From positions 32,172,266 through 32,236,265 of the forward strand of contig OX328103.1 of assembly GCA_946811185.2 (NCBI GenBank): DNA of 64,000 nt, read 5' to 3'. This document shows, in pieces, positions 9,691 through 20,595 of this stretch. The notes beneath the pieces are model-generated. The model was not told the origin of the DNA and ran no database searches. It saw only the letters and a program-made list of their open reading frames with translations. Source of the DNA: Hippopus hippopus (Eukaryota > Mollusca > Bivalvia > Cardiida > Cardiidae). Position 1 is the first letter of the stretch, and every line of letters begins with the position of its first letter. The translations under genes were made by a program, and so were the position numbers.

Positions 9691-9696
9691 CACAAT
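9691..9696. repeat. Right 6-bp target-site duplication, CACAAT
   Basis: Exact copy of 702-707 directly outside the right terminus. Confidence 0.9.
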
Positions 9697-11270
9697 ATCA
9701 TTTTTTCAATTTAAATTGACCACGCATGCGCAGTTAGGTGAATTTATAATGAGTGTCTGTTTACAAATTAGCCAGATGTGTTTATGTCAAATAAATGGTA
9801 AATTACAAAAATATGAACGAAAACCTTGCACTTAACTTGGTGTCAACATGAAGTTTAATCATTTATCTATCGATTCATGTCCTTTTTCATAGCTGACAAG
9901 CAGATTAAAGACACATTAATCAGACTGAAAGACTGACAGGTAAGATTATGAAATTTCCAGGTAGTGTTAAAGGGCTGATGTGAAGGGGCGCGGAGACCTA
10001 GTCACAAAAATAACATCGGAGCAACCCTTCAGACTGAAGGTAGCACCGACCTATCTACAGGGAAAGAATATTAATGTTAACCCCTTCCAAATCCCTTGTT
10101 TTCACGACCCTGAGATTTATTATTACGGAAAACATTGTGGGAAAAGAAGAAATAGATTGTAACGATTTCTCTTTTTCACACAATGTTTTCGACCCTGTAA
10201 GATACTTTGTTTTCAGTTTACACCCGCTTTGAAATGTCGTCTGCAACCTCTTACAATTTGGACGAGTCTAGAATTCCGTTGTCTGCTAAAGGGTTAAACA
10301 GGGATCGTATATACACATATATAAGATCCCTGGGTTAAACGAATCTCAGAATGAAGGCTTTAGAACATATGATGAGAAAAAATGTTGGTAACCAAACTTT
10401 TCTCCTTTTCCCACAATGTTTCAACCCTTGCAAAGAAAATTACATTATTTAGGGTAATTTTTGAATAGTCGTCTGAAAACACTTTCACTTCAGATTGATC
10501 GGCTTGTATTACACAATTTGTGACCGTGTTTTACAATTTTCTTCTGTCAACAGCGTAAATACATGGCACGTGCTAATTTAAATAATTGTTGAATATTAAT
10601 GAGGGAGTGGGTTTGATGTACGCATGCGCAGTAAACCCAGATAAACCGCGACGTTTAAATGGATTAATGATCAAAATAAACCTGCGTGAGGTAGTTTATA
10701 GAAAATAGACAGTCAAAAATTTTCAAATATTAGCCTTCTGATTGGATAGAAATGTAGGTCAAAGACTAAAAACGTAGAATTTCGTATGATGCAGTGAGGG
10801 CTTTACCGTTACTAATGTGATAGGAAATTTTACAGCGAAAAACCTTGGTCATTATTCATGTTTCCTAGTTCTTTCAATGTTTTGATTTTTAACAGCCATC
10901 TTTGCATGCAAGTGAAAATTAGCAGTTTCTTGTGGAGATTTTCTTTAAAAAAAATGCAAAACGAAATCTGGTTTAATGTCCCTCTAAAAATGTGCAAGTC
11001 ATATACACTTAATGAAATACATTCTCATTTCTATCAGCTTTGAAAGATAAATTCACACAACTTCCTCATTACGAGGGTTGATTGTGAAGTTCGGACTTTA
11101 GAACAAGCCCTTCACAGATTACTGCCACATTTTCGTGCTTTTCCTTTGCATACGACTCTGCGACTTTCAAGTCGTCTGATGCCTGATGACGATTCTGACT
11201 TCATATTCTTATGAACTAAGTCCGTAACAAAGAAACAAATGAACAAATGCATAGCTCAAATACAAATCGC
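9697..11270. other. Repeat-derived intergenic DNA
   Basis: Apart from a degraded MITE-A (10077-10297) and a weaker MITE-A-like piece around 10370-10500 (hairpin half with TTTTCTCCTTTTCCCACAATG), I see no gene. Confidence 0.5.
10077..10297 (+). mobile_element. MITE-A copy, diverged
   Basis: Begins TTAACCCCTTCCAAATCCC and ends CTGCTAAAGGGTTAA, with the family's ACGACCCTGAG, AACATTGTGGGAAAAG, CACAATGTTTTC and GTCGTCTGCAA blocks in order. The central hairpin is damaged. Confidence 0.75.
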
Positions 11271-11275
11271 TTCTG

Positions 11276-11345
11276 GCGAGATTTGAACCCATGGCGGACG
11301 AGATTAAAAGACCAATACCATAACCACTGAGCTAAAGAGGTACCT
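11276..11345 (-). mobile_element. tRNA-derived SINE head (tRNA-Lys-like)
   Basis: On the minus strand a perfect A box (TAGCTCAGTGG at 11324-11334) and B box (GGTTCAAATC at 11280-11289) flank an anticodon-loop-like CTTTTAA (anticodon TTT). The acceptor and T stems pair poorly, so this is not a functional tRNA gene but probably the Pol III head of a SINE whose body runs toward about 11090. Confidence 0.55.
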
Positions 11346-12676
11346 CCCTAACGCAGCTGTTAGGTATTGTATTTAAATCGGGACGAAGCCATGCATGAAG
11401 GAGTGGTCTCCCGTAACAATATCAAGTTTGTCAACTGCAAGATTTTAAAATATGCATTAATTAGTCTAAAATGTTGTAATTTGGTAGATCTATAAGAGTT
11501 AAATATGTTATTGAACTGGAATCAAGGTGTCAAATGGAAAAGTCCTCTTGATTAGTCTTTGATAGGGTAGTAAACATTGTAGAAAAAGGAAAAAAGATGC
11601 TGGTTGCCAGCAGTTTCTTCTTTTCCCACAGGTTTTTTAAAAACCTTCTTCTGAGTTGAATTTGTTTGGTAAAGGGTTAATAATAGGGCCTATTGGTTGC
11701 TCACAAAAAAAAAAAAAATCAGTTCTGCCTTCAGCGATCCAGTTTATATTGTGTTCACCTAGCACTCGTCACAACTCGGCCGATTCCGTACCTACATCTA
11801 ACCGTATATATAACGGTCGTTTCCATTTGAAATGCCAATCACGTGATCTTATACATGGCGACGCCACTTTAAGTCGTTTAGCAGCGACATAAACAACCTC
11901 GATGAAGTTACTCATATCTATCTATCTGTCGGTGAAAACTTCAATCGCAACTGATAAACCACGTTAAAAATGAATGTACGAACTGTTTGTCAACTGAAAG
12001 ATATAAAGATTTCGATAGAAAATTGAGATTCAAGTTTTCTTTTTTTAAGAGGCTTACAATTTTCAGAACGGTTAACCGGCGATGAAATGTACCGTGTAGG
12101 TGCATATCAAGCTACCAGATACAGCTAGGGGATTTGATGGCTCCCATCACCCGAGGTATGCCGAATGCTAGGTAAAATGCGCGTGCCATTCGTTGTCTGC
12201 GCATGTCATATTCCTCGAAGATTCGACCTGTCTGCTATGACGCATCACCCGTCCCCGGATTCTTGGGAAAAGTAGGGCTTATATACCGAAGCTATACCCA
12301 AGCCTGTAGGTGCCTAGGTTACCTGCTAGCTGATGATAACTGAATGGATCGCACCAGGTAGCGTTTTATTCAGTAAACGTTTATTTTATTTTGAAATTCA
12401 AAGTAAAGGTTGTCGTTTTGAAAAATTAGTCCGCTTTTGTACCCAGAATGCCCAAATTAGATAGATGTGTATTTGTAGAATGCCATCTAGCGGAAGATAA
12501 TGGCGTGCCATTAAACCAGATGGAAATATGATGTAATTTACCATACAGAAGAAGAAGAAGAATATATTTATTGCTCAGTTATACCATTACATGGGTTAAA
12601 GGCAAACGTAACATATACAAGATATATTTACCTAGATACATAAAAATGGCATCATACTTTAATACAGGCATTAATA

Positions 12677-12715
<39 letters not shown>

Positions 12716-13730
12716 ATTGCCTAAGGAAGCATATGGCTTGGAATTTAAAGATTATATTATGTTACATTTCTGTATAAAAGTTGCAACGCATTGAATGATT
12801 CGTTTGTTAGTGCTATTCATCAGTTCGTAAAAAGTTTCTATATCATTCTCACTAGGTCTGAATTCTAATGTGTCTAAACTGTCAAACATTTCTCTCGCTT
12901 TACGTAATATTGTAATGCGTCGTTATGCGATGGGGGTACGCCACGGGGAATTACCGAAAACAGCTGTACTGGATTTTGATGTAAGTCCCCACCAAAAAAG
13001 GTTAGAAGCATGAAATAAATAGAGTATTTGGGTTTTTTTTCCGGTAAAAGATCGAAATTTATTTCATCTCGTGAACATCATCGGTAATATTTTCACCCGT
13101 GGCTTATATATTGAGAAATATAACAGAGACCACTCCGTATTCACATGTTTACCTAGTTTCATCAATACTAGACTTAAGCTCTGCAGTGCCCTTCCAAAGG
13201 GCACCCATGTGAAAAGCAGTAGCACAAGTAATGATCAAACCCAGGACCTCCAGATCTGTCATACTACCCTGTTTATTAGGTATTCCAACTTATTTCCAAA
13301 AAATGACAACCATATGAAAATATGTATGATTTTTCTACCATCAAAGAAACTGTCCAGGCAATCATATTTCAAAGGTAGATGATTCTACTAGAAACTGCAA
13401 TCAGGAATTTTAAGAGTTGTTCATCTAAATCATATTCCCTTTCATTACTGAAATTGCCAAAGGATTTCGTTTTGGTAAACTGTACAGTAGAAAGGTGTCA
13501 GTAACGAAGTTTTGACACAAAAAAGAATACTAAACAACAGATACTAATAGCAATTCAGAAGTTTAGTTTTTGCTTATTTTGTTATATTGAAGCAGTTGCC
13601 ATTGCAGTAACCCTTTTCCACTTCATCTATTTTTCTTTGTATAGAGATTTTTTTCTCTTTATTAGTTCAAGTAAATCATTAACATAAGCTGCATAGCCCT
13701 AAATATTTGTTGAACTGGTATTTTAAATAT
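11346..13730. other. Sparse region with a partial MITE-A, a microsatellite and a small ORF
   Basis: 11560-11679 is a partial MITE-A ending GTTTGGTAAAGGGTTAA. 12680-12713 is a (CA)17-type microsatellite. A short minus-strand frame is listed separately. Otherwise I see no gene or known repeat. Confidence 0.5.
12752..12922 (-). CDS. Possible short coding remnant, unknown
   Basis: The minus strand is open for 57 codons between stops; an ATG at 12889 gives 45 aa (MFDSLDTLEFRPSENDIETF...). The composition is more protein-like than its surroundings: acidic/hydrophobic alternation and a preceding RRITILRKARE segment. No signal peptide, no known motif, no neighbouring gene. It may be a degraded transposon or viral gene piece, or chance. 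Confidence 0.25.
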   Translation of the reverse strand, partial: RRITILRKAREMFDSLDTLEFRPSENDIETFYELMNSTNKRIIQCVATFIQKCNII

Positions 13731-13732
13731 AT

Positions 13733-13985
13733 GAGCCATGCTCTGGCAAAAGGGGCCTTATGCATCTCCCTACCAAGTCATGGTATAATGATGGATCCAT
13801 AAAATCCATTTTGTCTAACAACTGACTTAATCATGAAGCAAAGTGGTCCTTAGACATGTAGAAAATTGACCAATAGTAAAAAGGATCAACTTAGGTTAGC
13901 CTGCGCAGACTGCACAGGCTGACCTGGGTCATTACTTTTTGCAGATGCATTAAGCCCCCTTTTCACAGAGCATGGCAAAATTATG
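13733..13985 (+). mobile_element. MITE-B copy 1
   Basis: About 255-bp element with inverted ends (GCCATGCTCTGGCAAAAGG... and ...CCTTTTCACAGAGCATGGC). Internal landmarks are ATGGATCCATAAAATCCAT, AAAATTGACCAATAG and GCCTGCGCAGACTGCACAGGCTGA. Four other copies lie in this window. Confidence 0.8.
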
Positions 13986-14316
13986 TACGTGTATCTCCAA
14001 ACTGTGAACTTTTCAACTATGTAATGCCTTTAAAACATGAGAGAATGGCTAGATTTTACAGATAAGAATTGATTTACTCATTACCAGATAACAAAATTTT
14101 AGACTTGTCCATATTGAAAGTATTTGCAGATAACATAACAAGTAGTACTCAAGTACTGAGATTATAGTATTTGACATGGTAAAAAATTTGAAAATGGAGA
14201 GAGTCCTTGTTTGCTAGCATTTTTTTCCCCTTTTTCCAAGATGTGTGCAACAATCTTCTACCTTAAGGTCCAAAGAATAGCTCAACTTGTCTTACGCAGC
14301 CACGGAACATAATCTA

Positions 14317-15857
14317 AAACAAGAGGGCCATGATGGCCCTGAAGTTGCTCACCTGAGTCTTTTGACCAAACATGACCTATTTTCAGTCTCTTTCGAAATT
14401 TTATGACAAACATTCTACCAAGCTTTCATAATTATTGGACTGAAAATTTGGCCGCTAGCTTGTACACAAGCTTTTTCTAGAATTTCTCTCATTGACCTAC
14501 TTTTTAGCTAAACATAACCAATTTTCCCATTGTAGATGTTATCAAAACAATGATTCTGACCACCTTTCATAAGTATTGGTCAGAAAATGTGGCCTCTAGA
14601 GTGCACACAAGGTTTTTCCAAGATTTGACATGGTGACCTAGTTTTCTACCAAATGTGACCTATTTTCAATTTCGTCATCTTGATTATCAAGAAAAACATT
14701 CTAATTTCTATAAGTATTGGACAGAAAATGTTGAGCTACACAAGCTATTTTAAAGATTTGACCTGGTGGCCAAGTTTTTGACCCGATGTGACCCATTTTC
14801 AAACTCATTGAAGATATTATTATAGCAAACGTTCTGACCAACTTTCATGAGTATTTGACTGAAAATATGGCCTCTAGAGCGTACACAGGTTTTTTCTTAG
14901 ATTGAACCTAGTGACCTAGTTTATGACACAACATGACCCATTTTCAAAATCTTATGAGATATCATCAAGACAAACATTCTGACCAACTTTCAAGAGTTTT
15001 AAACTTAAAATGTGGCCTCTAGAGCGTATACAAGGTTTATCTATGATTTGACCTAGTGACCTAGTTTTTGACCCAACATGGTCCATTTTTGAACTCGTCA
15101 AAGATATCATTAAGACAAACATTTTGACCAAATTTCGTGAGTACTGCACTGAAAATGTGGCATCTAGAGAGTATACACGGTTTTTCTATGATTCGACCTA
15201 GTGACCTAGTTTTTGACCTGACATGACCAATTTTCATACTCTTCCGAGATATCATCAAGAAAAATATTCTTGATATATATTCTTGAAGAGTTTTAAATTG
15301 AAAATGTGGCCTCTAAATGTACACAAGGTTTTTCTCAGATATGACCTAGTGACCTAATTTTTGACCCGAGATGACCCATTTTCAAACTCGTCGTAAATAT
15401 CATCATGACAAACAGTCTGACCAAATTTCAAGAGTTTTAAACTGAAAATGTGGCCTCTAGAACGTACACAAGAATTTTCTCAGATTTGACTTAGTGACCT
15501 AGTTTTTGACCTGACATGACCCATTTTCAAACTCGTTAGAGATATAATCAAGACAAAGAGTCTGACCAACTTTAAAGAGTTTTAAACTGAAAATGTGACC
15601 TCTAGAGCGTACACAAGGTTTTTCTAAGATTTGACCTAGTGACCTAGTTTTTGACCCGACATGACCCATTTTCAAAATCATCCGAGATATCATCAAGACA
15701 AACATTCTGGCCAATTTTTATGAGTATCCGACTGAAGATGTGGCTTCTAGAGCGTACACAAGGTAAAAGTTGACAATGCATGATAGACGACGCACGACGG
15801 ACACAGCACGATCACAAAAGCTCAACTTGACCACTTTGTGCTCAGGTGAGCTTAAAA
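14317..15857 (+). mobile_element. 'AAGAGGGCCATGATGGCC' element with internal ~140-bp tandem repeats
   Basis: Starts AAAACAAGAGGGCCATGATGG...GCTCACCTGAG and ends CTCAGGTGAGCTTAAAAAC, so the ends carry an inverted GCTCACCTGAG. The interior is about ten degenerate units of roughly 140 bp built on GTGGCCTCTAGAGCGTACAC, TGACCTAGTGACCTAGTTTTT and ATATCATCAAGACAAACATT. Before the right end is GACGACGCACGACGGACAC. No transposase; several minus-strand open frames of 60-70 codons are repeat artefacts. Confidence 0.75.
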
Positions 15858-15892
15858 ACACTCATGATGCATAGTTATCAAACACATAACAT

Positions 15893-16118
15893 CTGAGCCA
15901 TGCCAGTGAAAAGTGGATTTTAAGGGATCTCCAAAAAGTATTGACCAAGTTCAGCCTGGGCAGTTCAGGCTGGCTGACCTGGGTTAAAACTTTTTGTTTT
16001 TGGTAAATTTTTTGCTTGTTCAAGGACAATTCTACCGAATGATTCAATCAGACATGATGGATTTTACGGATCCATGATTATATGATGACTTGCTTGGTAT
16101 AATGCATTACAGAGATGC
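15893..16118 (-). mobile_element. MITE-B copy 2, diverged
   Basis: Contains GAGCCATGCCAGTGAAAAG, GCTGACCTGGG, CATGATGGATTTTACGGATCC and ends near ACAGAGATGCATTAGC, the reverse order of copy 1. Confidence 0.65.
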
Positions 16119-16120
16119 AT

Positions 16121-16348
16121 TAGCTCTTTACCTCAAAACAAAATTTTAGACCTTTTCGAACTGAAAGCATTTGCAGACTAAAAAATCAAATTTTACTCAA
16201 AACATGTAATTTGTCTTTCATGGGGTAGAAAACATTGTGGGAAAAGGTGAAAATGGTAACCTTAGAATTTTCTCCTATTCTCACTATGTTTCTTAAAGCT
16301 TTTTTTCTCACAGTCATGAATAGTCAGGATCGTGTGGTAAAAGGTTAA
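16121..16348 (-). mobile_element. MITE-A copy
   Basis: Reads TTAGCTCTTTACC ... GCATTTGCAGAC ... AACATTGTGGGAAAAGG ... CAGTCATGAATAGTC ... GTGTGGTAAAAGGTTAA. The second hairpin arm is diverged. Confidence 0.7.
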
Positions 16349-16930
16349 ACCCCTTTTTACCAAAGCATGGCCCATCTTGATTTGAAACTTTTGAAATGGG
16401 ATCTGTAAATAGTAGTTGTTAAATACAGGTATCTGTTGAGAACCAGTGGTAGCTATTTGCAGGTTTGATGGTAAATGTGTATTACAATTTATAATAACAG
16501 ACAAACATTTTGAATGGAATGAAAAATATCATTTTACAACAGTAGGCCCTTTGGAACATAATGGAAAAAAGGAGCAATGGCTTGTATTTCACGAACTTCC
16601 TCTAAAATTGGGAATAGTAAAGCTTTACAAACTAAATGGGTTGTGAAAAGGTCAGGTCCAGATTAAATTGCATGGACACGCAAGCTTATCCTTGACTTCT
16701 CCTTGCAAAGGACAATAATTTTTACAGTCTCCAGACAAGATATTGATTTGGAGTAAAGCGATATGTAGGAATTGGGCAAAGGGAGATGGGTCTTAAAATT
16801 TCATTGTTGCTCGGAGTGTTTTTGAAATCAGAAACTTCCTTGTTATATCTTACAAATGAAATAATCAATAAGCACATGCAACTGAATATCAAATACATAA
16901 AGTACAGAAAATTATATAGGCCTACATTCC

Positions 16931-17224
16931 ATCGGCGGATCCAGCGGGGGGGGGGGGGGGGTCGGGGTCAAGAACCCCCGCTCCCGCCCCCAAGAATTTT
17001 CAAAGTAAAGCTGTCTGCCTGAAATTTTGATAGGGTATTATTCAAAGAACATTTCTTTGCATAGGTTTCCTGGTAATATTGTTCGCAGGTATAGATCTAC
17101 TATTATACCGTTATACACACTGACAGGAAATACAAACGTTTTATGCAGTATCAAATTTGATATGTAATGATGTTTGATTTTCCAGAACTCCCCCCCCTGA
17201 AAAAAAATCCTGGATCCGCCCCTG
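16931..17224. mobile_element. Short TIR element with poly-G, 'GGGGCGGATCCAGGA' type
   Basis: Left end CGGCGGATCCAGC followed by 16 G's (16946-16961); right end CCCCCCCTGAAAAAAAATCC then TGGATCCGCCCCTG. The inverted GGCGGATCCAG termini are typical of a small non-autonomous transposon common in invertebrates. No coding capacity. Confidence 0.65.
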
Positions 17225-17349
17225 TATTCAGATGAGTAGTTATAATGCTTACATTCCAAAAAAAGTGCAAAATTTCATCCCTGTTGATTTTCTGGTTCGG
17301 TGTTCTAGTAATGACAGCCTTGAAATTGATATCATATTATGTTTTTTCC

Positions 17350-17389
17350 CTGAATGAAAATGTTTACCAGCATTTTCTTTTTCCAATTA
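17350..17389 (-). mobile_element. MITE-A fragment, left of the mariner insertion
   Basis: ATGTTTACCAGCATTTTCTTTTTCCAAT matches one hairpin arm of MITE-A. The matching continuation (TGTTTACAAAAGCCTTTTTTCC) resumes at 18731, after the mariner element. Confidence 0.6.
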
Positions 17390-18728
17390 CGAGGGCTGTT
17401 CGATATGTAATGTGTATTGTACCACAGCGCGATAACGCTTTCAACGATTTCGTAGATGATGATACGCTTGAATAGCTCTATTCAATACCTTTCCAACGGT
17501 ATAAACACGAGCCTTTAGCTCCACATAGTTTTAAAATTATAGTCATTTCATTAGAGCTAGTCGTTGACCACTGTTGTAAAAATGGTTGGGAAACGGATTA
17601 AGAATATTGAAGAAATTAGAGCTTATATAAAAGTTCGCACAAAACTCGGTCATTCGGTAATGCAGATTTTTACTGAATTGGAGGAAGTTTATGGGTCTGA
17701 TAAGGTATCTTATGAGACAGTTCGTAGGTGGAGAAAGAATTTTCTGACTGGCACAGAGTCCGTCAAAGATGCAGCAAAATCTGGCCGACCTGTGACTGTA
17801 ACAGGCAAGGCAAATGTCTCAAAAGTCAGGGAAATAATTGAAAGTGATGGCAGATACACGATTCGTGATATTGCCAACGCTGTTGGCATATCGTTATCGC
17901 GGGTGCATTTCATTTTGAAGCTTATTTTAAAAGTACGAAAGATTTCTGCTAGATGGATACCACATATATTGACAGATGACCAAAAACGGGTACGAGTACA
18001 AACCGCTAAGCAATTGCTCAAAATGTTTCCCAAATTCAATCAAAGACAATTTGCAAACATTGTTACTGGTGACGAAACATGGGTTCACTATTTCGAACCA
18101 GTAAGAAATACTGGAAACAAAATATGGCTAACTAAACACGGTAGAAGGCCTGTATTTGCCAAAAGAAGCATAAGCACAAAGAAGGTTCTTTATTGCATAT
18201 TCTTCTCATGTGATGGTATAGCCGTACAAATTTCGGTGCCGAAGGGCAAAATTGTTACAGGTCGGTATTACCGAGACGTTATACTAAAAAAGCTCAAGAA
18301 ATATTATCTTAAACGACGCCCTGTGTCAGGATTTAGGCATGTTCGTCTACTTCATGATAATGCTCCATCACATACATCTGAGCTTGTGAAGCAATTTTTG
18401 AAGTCGGAGAAGGTTACTGTCTTGCCACACCCACCATACTCTACAGATCTAGCCCCATGCGACTTTTTCCTTTTTCCAAAACTTAAAAAGTTCTTATCTG
18501 GTCGTCGTTACAAGTCCCGACAAGCCCTTGGCTCAGCCATCAGTCAGTGCCTCAGAGGTCTACCTAAATCAGCGTACCGTGACGCTTTTCAGAAATGGAT
18601 TCAGAGATTGAAATTATGTATTTCAAACCGCGGAGAATATTTTGAAGGGATGTAATGTTCATTTCACTATTTCAGTCGAATGCTTTTGAGATATCGTACA
18701 ATACACATTACATATCGAACAACCCTCG
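17390..18728 (+). mobile_element. Mariner element, 1,339 bp, apparently intact
   Basis: 33-bp terminal inverted repeats (17390-17422 and 18696-18728; CGAGGG(C/T)TGTTCGATATGT...) with one mismatch, flanked on both sides by TA (17388-17389 and 18729-18730), the mariner target duplication. One uninterrupted transposase gene lies inside. The structure is what a recently active autonomous copy would show. Confidence 0.93.
17582..18655 (+). CDS. Mariner transposase, DD34D, intact
   Basis: 357 aa from the ATG at 17582 (the upstream TTG at 17564 is not a likely start). The N-terminal half has two helix-turn-helix regions: YETVRRWRKNF with the linker KSGRPVTVTG, and YTIRDIANAVGISLSRVH. Next comes the RWIPHILT motif, equivalent to the mariner 'WVPHEL' linker. 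Catalytic aspartates are D164 (VTGDETWVHYFEP), D259 (LLHDNAPSHTS) and D294 (PPYSTDLAPCDFFLFP), with 34 residues between the last two, the mariner signature. Mariner proteins are usually about 345 aa, so the length is normal. There is no stop or frameshift. It cuts and pastes its own element at TA sites. Activity cannot be judged from sequence alone, but every expected catalytic residue is present. Confidence 0.95.
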   Translation: MVGKRIKNIEEIRAYIKVRTKLGHSVMQIFTELEEVYGSDKVSYETVRRWRKNFLTGTESVKDAAKSGRPVTVTGKANVSKVREIIESDGRYTIRDIANAVGISLSRVHFILKLILKVRKISARWIPHILTDDQKRVRVQTAKQLLKMFPKFNQRQFANIVTGDETWVHYFEPVRNTGNKIWLTKHGRRPVFAKRSISTKKVLYCIFFSCDGIAVQISVPKGKIVTGRYYRDVILKKLKKYYLKRRPVSGFRHVRLLHDNAPSHTSELVKQFLKSEKVTVLPHPPYSTDLAPCDFFLFPKLKKFLSGRRYKSRQALGSAISQCLRGLPKSAYRDAFQKWIQRLKLCISNRGEYFEGM

Positions 18729-18759
18729 TATGTTTACAAAAGCCTTTTTTCCAAGGTCC

Positions 18760-18989
18760 TTAACCCTTTACCAAACAATCCTTTGTTTTAACGACCCTGA
18801 GGAAGAACCCTTTCAAAAACATTGAGGGAAAAGGAGAAAATGCTGGTAACCAGCATTTTCTCCTTTTCCCACAATGTTTTCTACCCTATGAAAGGTGAGT
18901 TCTATGTTTTGAGTAACATTTCATTCATCGTCTGCCAATGCTTTCAATTTGGACCAGTCTAAAAAAATTGTCGTTTGGTAAAGAGTTAA
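18760..18989 (+). mobile_element. MITE-A, well-preserved reference copy (230 bp)
   Basis: TTAACCCTTTACCAAACAATCC at one end, GTCGTTTGGTAAAGAGTTAA at the other: short inverted ends (TTAACYCTTTACCAAAC) within TTAA. At the centre is a nearly perfect inverted repeat of about 30-nt arms and a single-base turn (AACATTG.GGGAAAAGG...GCTGGTAACCAGC...). TTAA flanks suggest a piggyBac-type non-autonomous element; no coding capacity. Confidence 0.85.
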
Positions 18990-19260
18990 AACAGAGGAAT
19001 GCAACTCCTTCATCCTCTGGTTGAGCTATGGTGATTTGTTACAATCCTCCATGGAAAGTCTATCTACATTTTCCTAAAATAGTTCAGAAACTATTGGACC
19101 AAATCAGTAAAAATGTAACTCTTTGCAAACTAGGTGCAAAATCAAATATTCTTTTAGACAGTATGGATCAAGATCAGACAAACAGAATATGAAGTCAGCT
19201 CCTAAATCTTTACTGTCTAACATCTGATCAGATGTCCTGGTTACTGACTCGACAAAACAT

Positions 19261-19488
19261 TGACCATTTACCACACAATCCCCAGTTTAAACAACCCTGA
19301 GGAAGAACCCTTTAGAAAACATTAATAGAAAAGCAGTAAATGCTGATAACCAGCATTTTCTCTTTTTCCAACAATGTTTTCTACCCATTCAAAGTTAAAT
19401 GCCATAATTTGAGCTACATTTAAATTGTCGTCTGCAAATGCTTTCAATTTGGACAATCATAAAATTTTAGCGTAGGGTAAAGAGTTAA
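19261..19488 (+). mobile_element. MITE-A copy
   Basis: Same block order as the 18760 copy; the first hairpin arm is diverged (AACATTAATAGAAAAGCAG) while the second is well kept. Confidence 0.8.
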
Positions 19489-19911
19489 TATGGACTGAAT
19501 ATGTACCGGTATTTTATCAAGGTGCTGTAAGAGTCTCCTGAAGGAAGGGCAAAGATCTTGGGTTTTTTTATTTCCCCAAAAAAGTTTAGGTCACATGACC
19601 ATAATGGCTACCATGATTGTAAGCAAGTTTTAAAAATTCTTCCTTTCGAGATCCATAAGTCAGAAAGTATTAGTAATATCAAAATGATATTGATATCAGT
19701 GTCATGAGAAGTAAAAAGTTTGTTGAAATGATGACTCTTAGTCAGCCTTAAGGCTATGATAATTGAATTCTGTAGAATAGTGAGAAAATTTAGATCTTTT
19801 TGTCTGAAACTCACGGCCTTGCACAGGGGTTATGTAAGAAATTTGTTCAAATTATGTCCCAAGTGCACCATATGCATGTGCACATGCTTGGCTGCAGTTG
19901 CTTTTGGAAAT

Positions 19912-20167
19912 GAGCTACACTTTAGCAAAAGGGGGCTTCATGCATCTCCGTGCTGCATTATACCAAGCAAGTCATCATAGAATTATGGATCCATAAAATG
20001 CATGTTGTCTAATGACTGACCTAATCATACGGTATACTAGTCTTTTGACATACAGAAAATTGACCAATAGCAAAATGTTTTGACCCAAGTAAGCCTGTGC
20101 AGGCTGATCTGGGACGATACTTTTTGCGGATGCGATAAACTTCCATTTCACAGAGCATGACTAAAAT
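19912..20167 (+). mobile_element. MITE-B copy 3
   Basis: Starts TACACTTTAGCAAAAGGGGGCTT and ends TTTCACAGAGCATGAC, with ATGGATCCATAAAATGCAT and GCCTGTGCAGGCTGATCTGGG inside. Confidence 0.75.
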
Positions 20168-20595
20168 GTAGAGGGAATATTTAATTCCAAGCCACTGTAC
20201 CATCTAAGTAAATTGAAATGGAAGCACCATAATAATGAGGACTCTGTAAATATTAATTTTATCCACAGGTGTGTCAGAAAAGGCAGAGCAAGTGAGAAAT
20301 GCAATCTTAAACTTTCATTAGAAAAATGCCGTAATAAAAAATGTAACTTGATTGATTGAATGGTGTTTTACACTGCTTTCAACATCATTTCAGTTATATC
20401 AAAGCGACAGCTTAAGATATTCGTGCGTGTACCGGATTTCACTGCTACAAGGCTAGGGGTCTGATCAAGTACTAGGTGACAAGATGTGCCAAATGATACG
20501 GATAGCACCAGTTGCAACTCGGCCAATCCTGTAACTACGCATATTTTGATCTACGGATCACTCGAATTTTGCTGAATAAATTGGACAGCAGAGGA

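Noticed and set aside
11276..11345. Functional tRNA-Lys gene
   Set aside because: A and B boxes are perfect, but acceptor and T stems do not pair; better explained as a SINE head.
14952..15714. Three minus-strand frames of 65-71 codons with a shared MISxxSxKxGHVGSKTRSLGQI pattern
   Set aside because: They are the same ~140-bp repeat unit read in one frame; no evidence of coding.
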